Part shown: one piece after another, positions 27,229 to 35,092 of the stretch
Layout of the letters: every line of letters begins with the position of its first letter
How positions within the stretch are numbered: position 1 is the stretch's first letter
Assembly (NCBI RefSeq): GCF_011397115.1
Contig: NZ_AP022822.1
Coordinates: 1,617,501-1,681,500, forward strand
From: Enterococcus saigonensis
Lineage (GTDB): Bacteria; Bacillota; Bacilli; Lactobacillales; Enterococcaceae
Length of the DNA stretch: 64,000 nt
Direction of reading: 5' to 3'
The notes under the pieces: model-generated
Database searches by the model: none
What the model was told of the DNA's origin: nothing
The model's input: only the letters and a program-made list of their open reading frames with translations
Translations under genes and position numbers: made by a program

Positions 27229-27257
27229 ATTTTAACAACTACGAAAACGTGGGTCAA
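27229..27257 (-). promoter_or_regulatory. purC operon promoter
   Basis: On the minus strand TTGACC (27252-27257) and TAAAAT (27229-27234) separated by exactly 17 bases. The start of transcription should be near 27222, giving a leader of about 60 bases. Confidence 0.75.
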
Positions 27258-27295
27258 TATTTATATTGATAATAACTGCTAAAAGTTTATATATT

Positions 27296-27300
27296 GTTCG
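27296..27300 (-). promoter_or_regulatory. Upstream PurBox of the purC promoter
   Basis: The CGAAC core lies within AAACACGAACAAT on the minus strand. Its centre is about 76 bases upstream of the predicted start, the distance reported for PurR activation sites in Lactococcus lactis. Confidence 0.7.
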
Positions 27301-27390
27301 TGTTTATTTGTTTTGAAATTATTATTTGTTGTGCCAATGACAACTATTCTCTATTAGTAACGTCCTTTCAATGTGAACTCTAATGAAGCG

Positions 27391-27419
27391 TTTACAGTTA
27401 ATAAAAAAAGTGTTATAGT
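27391..27419 (+). promoter_or_regulatory. Promoter of the unknown gene between purC and purB
   Basis: TTTACA (27391-27396), 17 bases, TATAGT (27414-27419), with a TGn extension (TGTTATAGT). It lies about 45 bases before the start codon. Confidence 0.65.
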
Positions 27420-27461
27420 ACTTTTAGACTTATTGATCGGAATATTTTGGGGGGCCTATGC

Positions 27462-27842
27462 ATGGAAGAAAGTCAACTGGTTGTGAACTTTTTGGATTCT
27501 CTTGCACCTGAGGAAAAACGTCGATTGTTTAACGACTTATTGGCAGTGGAAGAAGTTTATCAAATTAATAAAAATACTTCGTTTTACACTTTTCGTAAAG
27601 TAAAACAAGCATCAAAACGTCATGTTGACTGCCGCAAACGAATTTTTCGTTATCAAAACAGTCATAATGAAGAATTAATTATTGAACAGATTCATGAGCA
27701 ACGTTTTTTTAAAAACCACTATACATTTAAAGTATTTTTCAATTTAGAGGAGCACAATTTTTCACTTATTGAAAACATACTTACTGTTTTGCGTGATGAA
27801 AGACTGCGTCATTATACTCAGCCTAAAGTAGCGTTTGGCTAA
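27462..27842 (+). CDS. Hypothetical protein inserted between purB and purC
   Basis: A 126-residue protein starting MEESQLVVNFLDSLAPEEKR. It looks cytoplasmic and soluble, with a helical, acidic first third (to about residue 30) and a basic, beta-rich remainder (HVDCRKRIFRYQNSHNEELIIEQI). No signal peptide or membrane segment is seen and I recognise no family. The ATG at 27462 follows GGGGGG at about seven bases. It runs opposite to the purine genes on both sides and has its own consensus promoter and a shared terminator with purB. Whether it affects purine metabolism is unknown. Confidence 0.75.
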   Translation: MEESQLVVNFLDSLAPEEKRRLFNDLLAVEEVYQINKNTSFYTFRKVKQASKRHVDCRKRIFRYQNSHNEELIIEQIHEQRFFKNHYTFKVFFNLEEHNFSLIENILTVLRDERLRHYTQPKVAFG

Positions 27843-27873
27843 AGAACTGACGAATTTTCAAGATCTTTTAAAT

Positions 27874-27917
27874 AAAAAAATGACGAACTCACTGATAGTG
27901 AGTTCGTCATTTTTTTA
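27874..27917. terminator. Bidirectional terminator between the unknown gene and purB
   Basis: A 13-base perfect stem (ATGACGAACTCAC with GTGAGTTCGTCAT) around a five-base loop, flanked by A and T runs, so it can act on both convergent genes. Its plus-strand T run covers the purB stop codon. Confidence 0.9.
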
Positions 27918-29210
27918 TTCTAAACCTACACGTTTAAATATTACATCTACATTTTTAAGATGATAATGATAGTCAAATGCGTCATCCAAGTCTTCTTTAC
28001 TCAAAATAGAAGTAATTTTGCTATCTTCTTCCAATAATGGTCTAAAAGCCGTTTGATGATCCCAAGCAAAGGCTGTTTTTGGTTGCACTAAATCATAAGC
28101 TTCCTCGCGGGTCATTCCTTTATCGATTAATTGCAACATTACCCGTTGACTAAAGATTAACCCAAAAGTAGCATCCATGTTTCGTTTCATATTTTCCGGA
28201 AAGACAGTCAAATTTTTAACGATATTGCCAAAACGATTGAGCATGTAGTTCAATAAAATAGTCGTATCAGGTACAATAATTCGCTCTGCTGAAGAGTGAG
28301 AAATATCTCGTTCATGCCACAACGGGACATTTTCATAAGCAGTTAACATATGACCCCGAATTACACGGGCTAAGCCACACATATTTTCTGAACCAATCGG
28401 GTTACGCTTATGGGGCATAGCAGACGAACCTTTTTGACCTTTAGCAAAAAACTCTTCCACTTCTCTCGTTTCGGATTTTTGCAAACCACGAATTTCAGTG
28501 GCAAATCGCTCGATGCTCGTTGCAATTAATCCCATCGCTGCAAAGTACTCCGCATGCAAATCACGAGGTAATACTTGTGTAGAGATTTCTTGAGGGCGAA
28601 TTCCCAAATGTTCACAGACATATTCTTCAATAAAAGGTGGAATATTAGCAAATGTCCCTACTGCACCGGAAATTTTTCCCGCTTCAACCGCTTTAGCGGC
28701 ATGTTCAAAGCGTTCAATATTGCGCTTCATTTCCGAATACCATGTAGCCAGTTTTAAGCCAAAAGTAGTTGGCTCAGCGTGTACCCCGTGTGTCCGACCC
28801 ATACAGACAGTATTTTTATGCTCTAGGGCCTTCTTGCCAATAATTTCTAAAAAATTTTGTAAGTCTTTACGCAAAATATCATTTGCCTGTTTTAATAGGT
28901 AACCGTAAGCTGTGTCTACTACATCCGTGCTAGTTAAGCCATAATGAACCCACTTACGTTCTTCACCCAGACTTTCTGAGACTGCCCGAGTAAAGGCAAC
29001 GACATCGTGGCGTGTTTGTTCTTCAATTTCTAAAATTCGGGGAATATCAAATGTTGCACGTTCCCGAATTTTTTTAACATCTGCCTTTGGAATTTCACCT
29101 AATTCAGCCCAAGCCTCGTCAGCCAAAATTTCAACTTCTAACCAAGCTTTATAACGATTTTCATCTGTCCAAATTGCACCCATCTCTGGGCGTGTATAAC
29201 GTTCTAACAT
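27915..29210 (-). CDS. purB: Adenylosuccinate lyase
   Basis: Splits SAICAR to AICAR and adenylosuccinate to AMP, so it serves both IMP and AMP synthesis. The 431 residues match the Bacillus-type enzyme: MLERYTRPEMGAIW at the start, GLTSTDVVDTA, MGRTHGVHAEPTTFG with a catalytic His, and the flexible signature loop KGSSAMPHKRNPIGSEN (about residues 260-277). It is the third gene after purE and purK, with a 54-base gap. Confidence 0.97.
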   Translation of the reverse strand: MLERYTRPEMGAIWTDENRYKAWLEVEILADEAWAELGEIPKADVKKIRERATFDIPRILEIEEQTRHDVVAFTRAVSESLGEERKWVHYGLTSTDVVDTAYGYLLKQANDILRKDLQNFLEIIGKKALEHKNTVCMGRTHGVHAEPTTFGLKLATWYSEMKRNIERFEHAAKAVEAGKISGAVGTFANIPPFIEEYVCEHLGIRPQEISTQVLPRDLHAEYFAAMGLIATSIERFATEIRGLQKSETREVEEFFAKGQKGSSAMPHKRNPIGSENMCGLARVIRGHMLTAYENVPLWHERDISHSSAERIIVPDTTILLNYMLNRFGNIVKNLTVFPENMKRNMDATFGLIFSQRVMLQLIDKGMTREEAYDLVQPKTAFAWDHQTAFRPLLEEDSKITSILSKEDLDDAFDYHYHLKNVDVIFKRVGLE

Positions 29211-29264
29211 GCCATAGCTCCTCGCTTATTTATATTTTTATAAAATTATAAAGGCACTTGAAGT

Positions 29265-30395
29265 TCAATCCCAAATATTGGTTTGGTAGATCTCCTCTAA
29301 TGTTCCATAAATATCTTTTGTTGTAATCGTAATATGTCCCATTTTACGCCCGGATTTCGCTTGTGCTTTTCCATAATAATGAAATTGCCAATTTGGTTTT
29401 CTGGCAATCAAATCATATGTTTCCAATAACTCGTCACCTAAGATATTGACCATCACAGCATCACTTAATAAACTTACTTCTCCTAGTGGCCAACCACAAA
29501 TTCCTCTTATATGGGCATCAAATTGGCTTTGGCTACATGCTTCAATGGAATAATGCCCAGAATTATGGGGACGAGGTGCTAATTCATTCACATAGATACT
29601 ACCCGTTTTTGTTAAAAACATTTCAATCGCTAAAACACCATGTAAATCTAATGCTTTTGCTATTACTTTTGCAATTCTTTGTGCTTCTTGTGAAACTTCT
29701 GGTGCAACCCGTGCCGGTGCAATCGTTTCATGTAAAATATTATTGCGATGAATATTTTCTACTACTGGAAACACCATAAATTCGCCGCTGCCATTTCCTG
29801 CAACCATCACTGAAATCTCTTTTTCAAAAGGAATCCATGCTTCCAATTCACAAGTACCTGAACGCAATAAGTTCATGGAGGGCGCTAAATCTGCCGTACT
29901 ATACAAAACGTATTGACCTTTCCCATCATATCCTCCTCGCGTCGTTTTCAATACGCAAGGGTAACCAATACTATCAATAGCATCTTGAATATCGGTGGGA
30001 CTAATAATCGTCTCATAGGGAGCGATAACAATGTTATTTTCCTCCAAGAATGCCTTTTCCATTAAACGGTCTTGCGTAATTGCTAAAAGATCTGTTCCTT
30101 GCGGGACATTTGCACTAAAAATAATAGTATTTAAAGCATCTACACTCACATTTTCAAACTCATAGGTAATTACATCACACCGCCGCGCCATTTCTTCTAA
30201 AGCAAAAACATCGTCATAAGCCGCTACAATATGCCAATCAGCCACTTGGGCAGTCGGACAATCTTCTGAAGGATCTAAGACACCGACGCGAAAACCCATT
30301 TTTTTAGCACTAAGAGTCATCATGCGTCCCAATTGTCCCCCACCAACGATACCAATTACAGATCCTGGTAATAAAGGCTTAACCAAGTTGATCAC
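29265..30395 (-). CDS. purK: N5-carboxyaminoimidazole ribonucleotide synthase
   Basis: ATP- and bicarbonate-dependent conversion of AIR to N5-CAIR, the substrate of class I PurE. The 376-residue ATP-grasp protein begins with GIVGGGQLGRMM and has KTTRGGYDGKGQYVL and NELAPRPHNSGHYSIEAC. The start is GTG at 30395, inside the last codons of purE (17-base overlap); the ribosome binding site is weak (GGAAAG), as expected for coupled translation. Confidence 0.95.
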   Translation of the reverse strand: MINLVKPLLPGSVIGIVGGGQLGRMMTLSAKKMGFRVGVLDPSEDCPTAQVADWHIVAAYDDVFALEEMARRCDVITYEFENVSVDALNTIIFSANVPQGTDLLAITQDRLMEKAFLEENNIVIAPYETIISPTDIQDAIDSIGYPCVLKTTRGGYDGKGQYVLYSTADLAPSMNLLRSGTCELEAWIPFEKEISVMVAGNGSGEFMVFPVVENIHRNNILHETIAPARVAPEVSQEAQRIAKVIAKALDLHGVLAIEMFLTKTGSIYVNELAPRPHNSGHYSIEACSQSQFDAHIRGICGWPLGEVSLLSDAVMVNILGDELLETYDLIARKPNWQFHYYGKAQAKSGRKMGHITITTKDIYGTLEEIYQTNIWD

Positions 30396-30867
30396 TACTT
30401 TCCATCACAATCTCACGCATTTTTTCTCGCTTATCAGCTAATTTTTGCGCTATGTCTAAATCATACATGGAAAGCATCTGTGCTGCAAGTAGTCCAGCGT
30501 TCGTTGCCCCAGCTTGTCCAATAGCAGTAGTTGCCACAGGTACTCCTGCGGGCATTTGTACTATTGAAAGTAAAGAATCTAATCCGTTTAATGTTCGTGA
30601 TTTAACGGGAACACCGATTACTGGTAAAGTTGTTTTGGCCGCCACCATTCCAGGTAAATGGGCTGCCCCACCTGCACCTGCAATTATTACTTTTATGCCA
30701 TTATCCCGTGCATTTTCTGCAAAATCAAACATTACATCTGGGGTTCTGTGAGCTGAGATAACTTGCTTTGTATAGCGTATTTCCAATTCATCTAGTTGTT
30801 TAACCGCGTACTTCATAGTATCCCAATCAGATATGCTTCCCATAATTATTGCAACTTCTGGTTTCAT
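30379..30867 (-). CDS. purE: N5-carboxyaminoimidazole ribonucleotide mutase
   Basis: Class I PurE that rearranges N5-CAIR to CAIR. The 162 residues have MGSISDWDTMK near the start, SAHRTPD with the catalytic His (about residue 43), GAGGAAHLPGMVAA and PVIGVPVKS. It leads the purEKB unit. The class fits the adjacent purK. GGAGC lies seven bases before the ATG. Confidence 0.97.
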   Translation of the reverse strand: MKPEVAIIMGSISDWDTMKYAVKQLDELEIRYTKQVISAHRTPDVMFDFAENARDNGIKVIIAGAGGAAHLPGMVAAKTTLPVIGVPVKSRTLNGLDSLLSIVQMPAGVPVATTAIGQAGATNAGLLAAQMLSMYDLDIAQKLADKREKMREIVMESSDQLG

Positions 30868-30897
30868 GATTTGCTCCTTTATCGTAAACTTTGCTTT

Positions 30898-30926
30898 ATT
30901 GTAACAAGGAAACTTGCACGTGTAAA
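30898..30926 (-). promoter_or_regulatory. purEKB promoter
   Basis: On the minus strand TTTACA (30921-30926) and TACAAT (30898-30903), 17 bases apart. Predicted start near 30891, giving a leader of about 24 bases. Confidence 0.75.
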
Positions 30927-30934
30927 TGATTACT

Positions 30935-30968
30935 CGAATATTAAAATCATTTTATATATTTTCGTTCG
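30935..30968 (-). promoter_or_regulatory. PurBox pair upstream of purE
   Basis: AAAAAACGAACGAAAAT on the minus strand holds a CGAAC core (30964-30968), centred about 75 bases before the predicted start. A second, inverted TTCG half (ATATTCGAG, 30935-30938) lies closer to the -35. This is the usual arrangement of paired PurR boxes. Confidence 0.65.
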
Positions 30969-30982
30969 TTTTTTATCGAAAT

Positions 30983-31020
30983 AAAAAAATGCAAATGACA
31001 TAAATTTCTGTCATTTGCAC
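30983..31020 (-). terminator. Intrinsic terminator after pbuX
   Basis: TGCAAATGACA pairs perfectly with TGTCATTTGCA around eight bases, and seven T follow on the minus strand, six bases past the pbuX stop codon. Confidence 0.85.
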
Positions 31021-31025
31021 AAAAT

Positions 31026-32342
31026 TTATTTTGTTTCACGCACAATCTCCGTAAAACTAACTTCTTGATGATCTTTTAAACCATTAAATACCAGATTCAA
31101 AATAATTGCAGTTAAACTACTCATGACAATTCCATTACCCGTAAACATTTGGATAGTTTCAGGTAATTGACTAAAAAGTTGCGGCATTAAGTTAAACCCT
31201 AAGCCAAAGCTAAGTGAAACCGCGATAATCAATAAATTCTTGTCATTATTAAAATCAACTTTCGCCAACATCTTCATTCCTTGCACAGCAACCATGCCGA
31301 ACATGACTAACATCCCCCCACCTAAAACTGGTTCGGGAATAATTTGAGCAATAGCGCCAATTTTAGGAAATAACCCTAAAATAATTAAGAAAATAGCTGA
31401 AAAATAAATTGGCTTTTTCGTTTTAATACCAGATAATTGTACCAAGCCGACATTTTGTGAAAAACCGGTATAAGGAAAAGTGTTAAAAATACCACCTAAA
31501 ATAACTGCCAAACCTTCTGCGCGATAACCACGTTTTAGATCATCTTCTGTGATTGCTTGGCCTGTAATATCCCCTAGAGCAAAATAAACTCCTGTTGATT
31601 CTACCATACTCACAATTGAGATAATAATCATGAGTAAAATAGACCAAATATCAAACGTTGGTTTGCCAAAATAAAAAGGTTGGGGTATATGAAATACTGG
31701 AGCATGACCAATAGCTGCAAAATCAACTAATCCCATCACATACGCTAGTAATGTTCCGCCCACAAGACCAACCAAAACTGAAATGGAGCGCAAGAATCCT
31801 TTAGCGAAAACTTGAACACCAATAATTAATAAAATAGTCACAAAAGCTAAAATCAATTGATTAAGATTCCCAAAATTCGGCGCAGCAGTATCGCCGCCAC
31901 CCATTTTTGTAATCGCAACTGGGATTAAAGTTAAACCAATTACGGTAATAACGGTTCCCGTCACAAGAGACGGAAATAATTTTTTGATTTTTGAAAAGAA
32001 TCCCGCCACTAAAACTACAAAAATTCCTGAGGCAATAATAGAACCATAAATAGCGCCTACACCTGATTTACTCCCAATTAAAATCAATGGCGCCACAGCC
32101 TGAATAGCACAACCTAAAACTACAGGCAAACCAATGCCAAAAAATTTTGTGACAGTTAACTGCAAAAGCGTCGCAATTCCACACATGAAAATATCAATTG
32201 AAATTAAATACGTCATTTGTGTTTCGTTAAAACCTAATCCTGTTCCGATTAAAAGTGGCACCGCCACGGCACCGGCATACATTGCAAGTAAGTGCTGCAA
32301 CCCTAATATAGCTGCTTTTCCGTTTTGTGTCTGCTTATCCAA
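31026..32342 (-). CDS. pbuX: Xanthine permease (NCS2 family)
   Basis: Proton-coupled purine importer of the nucleobase-cation symporter 2 family, in the cytoplasmic membrane. The 438 residues have about 12-14 membrane segments. NCS2 motifs are visible: QHLLAMYAGAVAVPLLIG at the start, GxGLPVVLGCAIQAVAP and the substrate-region ESTGVYFALGD (about residue 245), then NTFPYTGFSQNVGLV. The start is TTG immediately after the xpt stop codon, with GAGGAGG upstream, so it is translated from the xpt-pbuX transcript and controlled by the same riboswitch. Substrate xanthine is inferred from pairing with xpt. Confidence 0.93.
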   Translation of the reverse strand: MDKQTQNGKAAILGLQHLLAMYAGAVAVPLLIGTGLGFNETQMTYLISIDIFMCGIATLLQLTVTKFFGIGLPVVLGCAIQAVAPLILIGSKSGVGAIYGSIIASGIFVVLVAGFFSKIKKLFPSLVTGTVITVIGLTLIPVAITKMGGGDTAAPNFGNLNQLILAFVTILLIIGVQVFAKGFLRSISVLVGLVGGTLLAYVMGLVDFAAIGHAPVFHIPQPFYFGKPTFDIWSILLMIIISIVSMVESTGVYFALGDITGQAITEDDLKRGYRAEGLAVILGGIFNTFPYTGFSQNVGLVQLSGIKTKKPIYFSAIFLIILGLFPKIGAIAQIIPEPVLGGGMLVMFGMVAVQGMKMLAKVDFNNDKNLLIIAVSLSFGLGFNLMPQLFSQLPETIQMFTGNGIVMSSLTAIILNLVFNGLKDHQEVSFTEIVRETK

Positions 32343-32924
32343 TTAAGCATCCTCCTCGATAAATTCAACTTCACCTGCTTTTAATGACGCAATTCGCGCT
32401 AAGGAGACAACTTTGATTCCCATATTTTCTAAAAGTTCGCGGCCATCTTGAAATGATTTTTCAATCACGATGCCGATTCCTTCAACATGAGCACCAGCTT
32501 GTTGACAAAGTTCAATCAAGCCTTTCGCTGCCTGCCCATTTGCTAAAAAGTCATCGATTAACAATACATTGTCGTCTTCAGTCAAGAATTTTTTTGAAAT
32601 CGAAACAGTACTCGTGACTTGTTTGGTAAAGGAATAAACTTGCGCTGTCAAAAGTTCTTCATTCATCGTTAAACTTTTAGACTTACGGGCAAAAACTAAA
32701 GGAACCCCTAATTTTTGTGCCGTATAAAGCGCTGGAGCGATGCCTGAAGCTTCAATCGTAACGACTTTGGTGATATTGGCTGCTCTAAAGACATCAGCAA
32801 AAACTTTGCCAATAGCCTCCATTAAAACGGGATCAACTTGGTGGGTTACAAAACTGTCCACCTTTAAAACTCCGTCACCTAATACACGTCCGTCCTCTTT
32901 GATTCTTGCTACTAATTCTTTCAT
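32343..32924 (-). CDS. xpt: Xanthine phosphoribosyltransferase
   Basis: Salvages xanthine with PRPP to XMP. The 193 residues fit the Bacillus Xpt family: VDSFVTHQVDPVLM near the start, EASGIAPALYTAQKLGVPLVFARKSKS, and the PRPP-binding loop VLLIDDFLANGQAAKG (about residues 123-138). It is the first gene of a two-gene operon behind the guanine-type riboswitch. AGGAGC precedes the ATG. Confidence 0.96.
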   Translation of the reverse strand: MKELVARIKEDGRVLGDGVLKVDSFVTHQVDPVLMEAIGKVFADVFRAANITKVVTIEASGIAPALYTAQKLGVPLVFARKSKSLTMNEELLTAQVYSFTKQVTSTVSISKKFLTEDDNVLLIDDFLANGQAAKGLIELCQQAGAHVEGIGIVIEKSFQDGRELLENMGIKVVSLARIASLKAGEVEFIEEDA

Positions 32925-32996
32925 AATTACACTGCTCCTTCTTAATTTTTCATCTTTACTGCCAAACTAACAAAAAAAGACGCTTTTTGCCAGTCT

Positions 32997-33031
32997 AAGC
33001 AAAAAAAGCGCCTTACGCACGTTTTTTGCTT
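32997..33031 (-). terminator. Riboswitch-controlled terminator in the xpt leader
   Basis: On the minus strand a GTGC-GTAAG-GCGC hairpin is extended by A and T tracts, ending in seven T. Its 5' arm overlaps the 3' strand of aptamer helix P1, the usual expression platform arrangement. Confidence 0.75.
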
Positions 33032-33092
33032 ATAGTCCAGTATTTACGGTACTGGGTAGAGACTGTCGACCAGATTACGACGATATATAAGC
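33028..33092 (-). ncRNA. Purine riboswitch, guanine type
   Basis: The minus strand runs from GCTTATATATCGTC through CAGTCTCTACCCAGTACC to ATACTGGACTATAAGC. Helix P1 (GCTTATA with TATAAGC), the two hairpin arms and the conserved GTCTCTACC and GGACTATA junction strands are all present. The C in GGACTATA is the specificity base for guanine, hypoxanthine or xanthine; the adenine class has U here. It is expected to switch off xpt-pbuX when guanine is abundant. Confidence 0.93.
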
Positions 33093-33136
33093 AGGTATGT
33101 ATCTTACTGCGCTAAGCGCAATAAATTATGTAATGG

Positions 33137-33165
33137 AGTATAACACCTTCATTGAAAACTGGCAA
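33137..33165 (-). promoter_or_regulatory. xpt-pbuX promoter
   Basis: On the minus strand TTGCCA (33160-33165) and TATACT (33137-33142) with a 17-base spacer, about 45 bases before the aptamer. Confidence 0.75.
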
Positions 33166-33298
33166 CAAATTTTCTTGAAAGAATGATAAATTTTATCAGA
33201 TTTTTTCATTGTCTCTCCGCAGCTTCTAAATAACAAACACAGAAATATTTTGATTACACCTTTGCCATTCTAAGCTAGAAACTTTACTATAAAATTGT

Positions 33299-33306
33299 GT
33301 TATAGT
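33299..33306 (+). promoter_or_regulatory. Extended -10 of the 33.3-kb small gene
   Basis: GTTATAGT with TG in front (TGTTATAGT) fits an extended -10. No clear -35 is visible at 17 bases. The same ten-base string GTGTTATAGT occurs before the unknown gene at 27462. Confidence 0.5.
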
Positions 33307-33337
33307 ATTTTTAATAATTTATTCGTGGGGGAACAAC

Positions 33338-33613
33338 ATGCAAGCAAAAGAATTTGTGACCATTTTGGCAACTATGCCAAAAAAAGAAGTTTATCAAGGT
33401 CTTTACATAAATGAGGCCGCTGTCACAACTTTAAAAGTGGATCAAGCAGGAGATTTTGTTTTTATTGCCGAAAAAAATAAAGCCCCGCTACCAATCAAAG
33501 ATTTGCTTATTGCATTAATGACAAATAAAAGTCGTGAACTTTATTATTGGCAAGATAACGACAAACAAAAAATTTACGGAATAAAAGAAAAAGAAGCAAA
33601 AATTATTTTGTAA
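33338..33613 (+). CDS. Hypothetical small protein
   Basis: A 91-residue protein starting MQAKEFVTILATMPKKEVYQ. It appears soluble and mixed alpha/beta, with a hydrophobic LPIKDLLIALMT helix at about residues 51-62 and a lysine-rich C-terminus. No family is recognised. GGGGGAAC precedes the ATG by six bases. It lies between the xpt leader, transcribed away, and a convergent TIM-barrel gene. The leader resembles that of the unknown gene at 27462. Confidence 0.72.
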   Translation: MQAKEFVTILATMPKKEVYQGLYINEAAVTTLKVDQAGDFVFIAEKNKAPLPIKDLLIALMTNKSRELYYWQDNDKQKIYGIKEKEAKIIL

Positions 33614-33683
33614 AGCTCCATGATTCAAATGAATTGATATATCCTAAAAAAGCACGACTAGTTAATGAATAGCTGGATAAATC

Positions 33684-33735
33684 AAAAAAAGCCAGCAAAA
33701 ACTTGGTAACTTTTAAGCTTTAACTGGCTTTTTTT
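33684..33735. terminator. Bidirectional terminator
   Basis: A7-GCCAG and CTGGC-T7 pair around 28 bases of loop that can itself fold (AAGCTT). It sits between the convergent 33338 and TIM-barrel genes. Confidence 0.65.
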
Positions 33736-33764
33736 GAATATTTTATAAGACATACACCAATTAC

Positions 33765-34445
33765 TTAGTCTTTTTTATCAATTTCCATTTGACGGTAATG
33801 CTCCATTTTCCTACTAAACAATTCTCCGTTAGAAGGCGGTGTATGGGTAATCGCATTTGCGCCTGCTTCAATTGTTTCTAAAATACTTTCTTCAGTCGGA
33901 CCACCAGTAGCAATAATGGGTAAGTCAGGATAGTTTTCACGGAAATAACGAACAGTTTTTGCTGTATCTTTACCGGCACTAATATTAATAATTTTAACAC
34001 CTACGGCCAATTTTTCGTCAATTGGTGTCAATTTAGAGGTTACCGTACTCACCACTGGAATATCCACCACACGACAAACCATTTGAACTGTATCCACCGA
34101 AGTTGGTGCATTTAAAACAACACCGATTGAACCTTGTGCCTCAGCAAACATGGACATATAAGTTGAGCGCTCTCCTTGTGTTAAGCCTCCACCAACACCA
34201 GAGAAAACGGGAATATCCGCAGCTTCAATAATAGATTTAGTAATTGCTGGGTGTGGGGTAAAAGGATAGACAGCAATTACTGCATCTGCATCCGTATTGC
34301 GAATAATAGCAATATCCGTGGTAAAGATAATAGAACGTATTCTACGCCCAAAAATTTGTATCCCGGTTGCTTCTCGAATAATTTTTGGTACCCGCACAAT
34401 ATCTTTACGTAATTCAGTCGAAATTTTTGGCATCTTTTGTTCCAT
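33765..34445 (-). CDS. TIM-barrel protein of unknown function
   Basis: A 226-residue protein with alternating beta and alpha segments. Barrel-like motifs are IIFTTDIAIIRN, ADAVIAVYPFTPHP, FSGVGGGLTQGER, IGVVLNAPTSVDTVQ, GVKIINISAGKDTAK and a C-terminal phosphate-binding-type loop PIIATGGPTEESI. Similar enterococcal and lactobacillar proteins are loosely called hydrolases, but I see no diagnostic catalytic set. Soluble, no signal peptide. AAGGAGG precedes the ATG. The next gene upstream is a cell-wall hydrolase, 30 bases away, so they may share a transcript. Confidence 0.75.
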   Translation of the reverse strand: MEQKMPKISTELRKDIVRVPKIIREATGIQIFGRRIRSIIFTTDIAIIRNTDADAVIAVYPFTPHPAITKSIIEAADIPVFSGVGGGLTQGERSTYMSMFAEAQGSIGVVLNAPTSVDTVQMVCRVVDIPVVSTVTSKLTPIDEKLAVGVKIINISAGKDTAKTVRYFRENYPDLPIIATGGPTEESILETIEAGANAITHTPPSNGELFSRKMEHYRQMEIDKKD

Positions 34446-34474
34446 GAAAACACGCCTCCTTTTAGTGGGATAAT

Positions 34475-35092
34475 TTAATCATATTGCATTAAATTATATT
34501 CTTCTATCATACTTATAATTTTATCAGCATATTGTGGATCTGTCGCATATCCCGCCTCTTGCAGGGCGTTTGCTGCTACTTTATAATTTTTAGCTAATAA
34601 AACCGGCTCATACTTTTGCGGGTCCCAATTGACGCCATTTACAAATAACATCGTATGATCATCCATTGACGCCTCCCACGAATCATAAACTTTAAACTCA
34701 CCTTTGATCGTAATATATTGTTCATTTACAAATTCTTGCGTATCTAACGCAACTTTAGGGACGTTCCCATAAGCTTTAATCCCAAATAAGTTTTTATATT
34801 CACTGGCTAACTGACTTTGGCCAAAATTCGACTCTAAAGCCGCTTGTCCTAAAATGATACTTGGTAAAACACCATAACCTTTTTGAAGTTCTTTGGCGTG
34901 TGGAACTAATTTTTCAATAAATTCTTTGCGATTTAATTCCTCATTTGTCACGCCTGCGACTTGTGTCGTTTCCACTGGTTGGCTTAACTGTCGAATGGAG
35001 AACACAAAAGCTGCCAAAATAAGTAAAAACCCAGCTAAAATTGCAGGAAAGCTGGCTTTTTTACGTCTACTATACTTTCTTTTAATGCTCAT
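34475..35092 (-). CDS. Membrane-anchored glucosaminidase-type peptidoglycan hydrolase
   Basis: Predicted N-acetylglucosaminidase (GH73, LytG/FlgJ fold), 205 residues. A basic N-terminus (KRKYSRRKK) and one hydrophobic helix (about residues 17-36) form a signal anchor, so the catalytic domain is outside. The active-site Glu lies in ILGQAALESNFGQSQLA (about residue 88), followed by the family's NLFGIKAYG and a YDSWEASMDDH segment. No cell-wall-binding repeats are present. Its ATG overlaps the end of the VanY-like gene by 11 bases and has GGGAGGG upstream, so both are made together, probably for peptidoglycan turnover. Confidence 0.9.
   Translation of the reverse strand: MSIKRKYSRRKKASFPAILAGFLLILAAFVFSIRQLSQPVETTQVAGVTNEELNRKEFIEKLVPHAKELQKGYGVLPSIILGQAALESNFGQSQLASEYKNLFGIKAYGNVPKVALDTQEFVNEQYITIKGEFKVYDSWEASMDDHTMLFVNGVNWDPQKYEPVLLAKNYKVAANALQEAGYATDPQYADKIISMIEEYNLMQYD

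Noticed and set aside
33684..33735. A possible small RNA between 33613 and 33765
   Set aside because: The symmetric A- and T-flanked stem between convergent genes is fully explained as a bidirectional terminator, and no promoter is seen inside.
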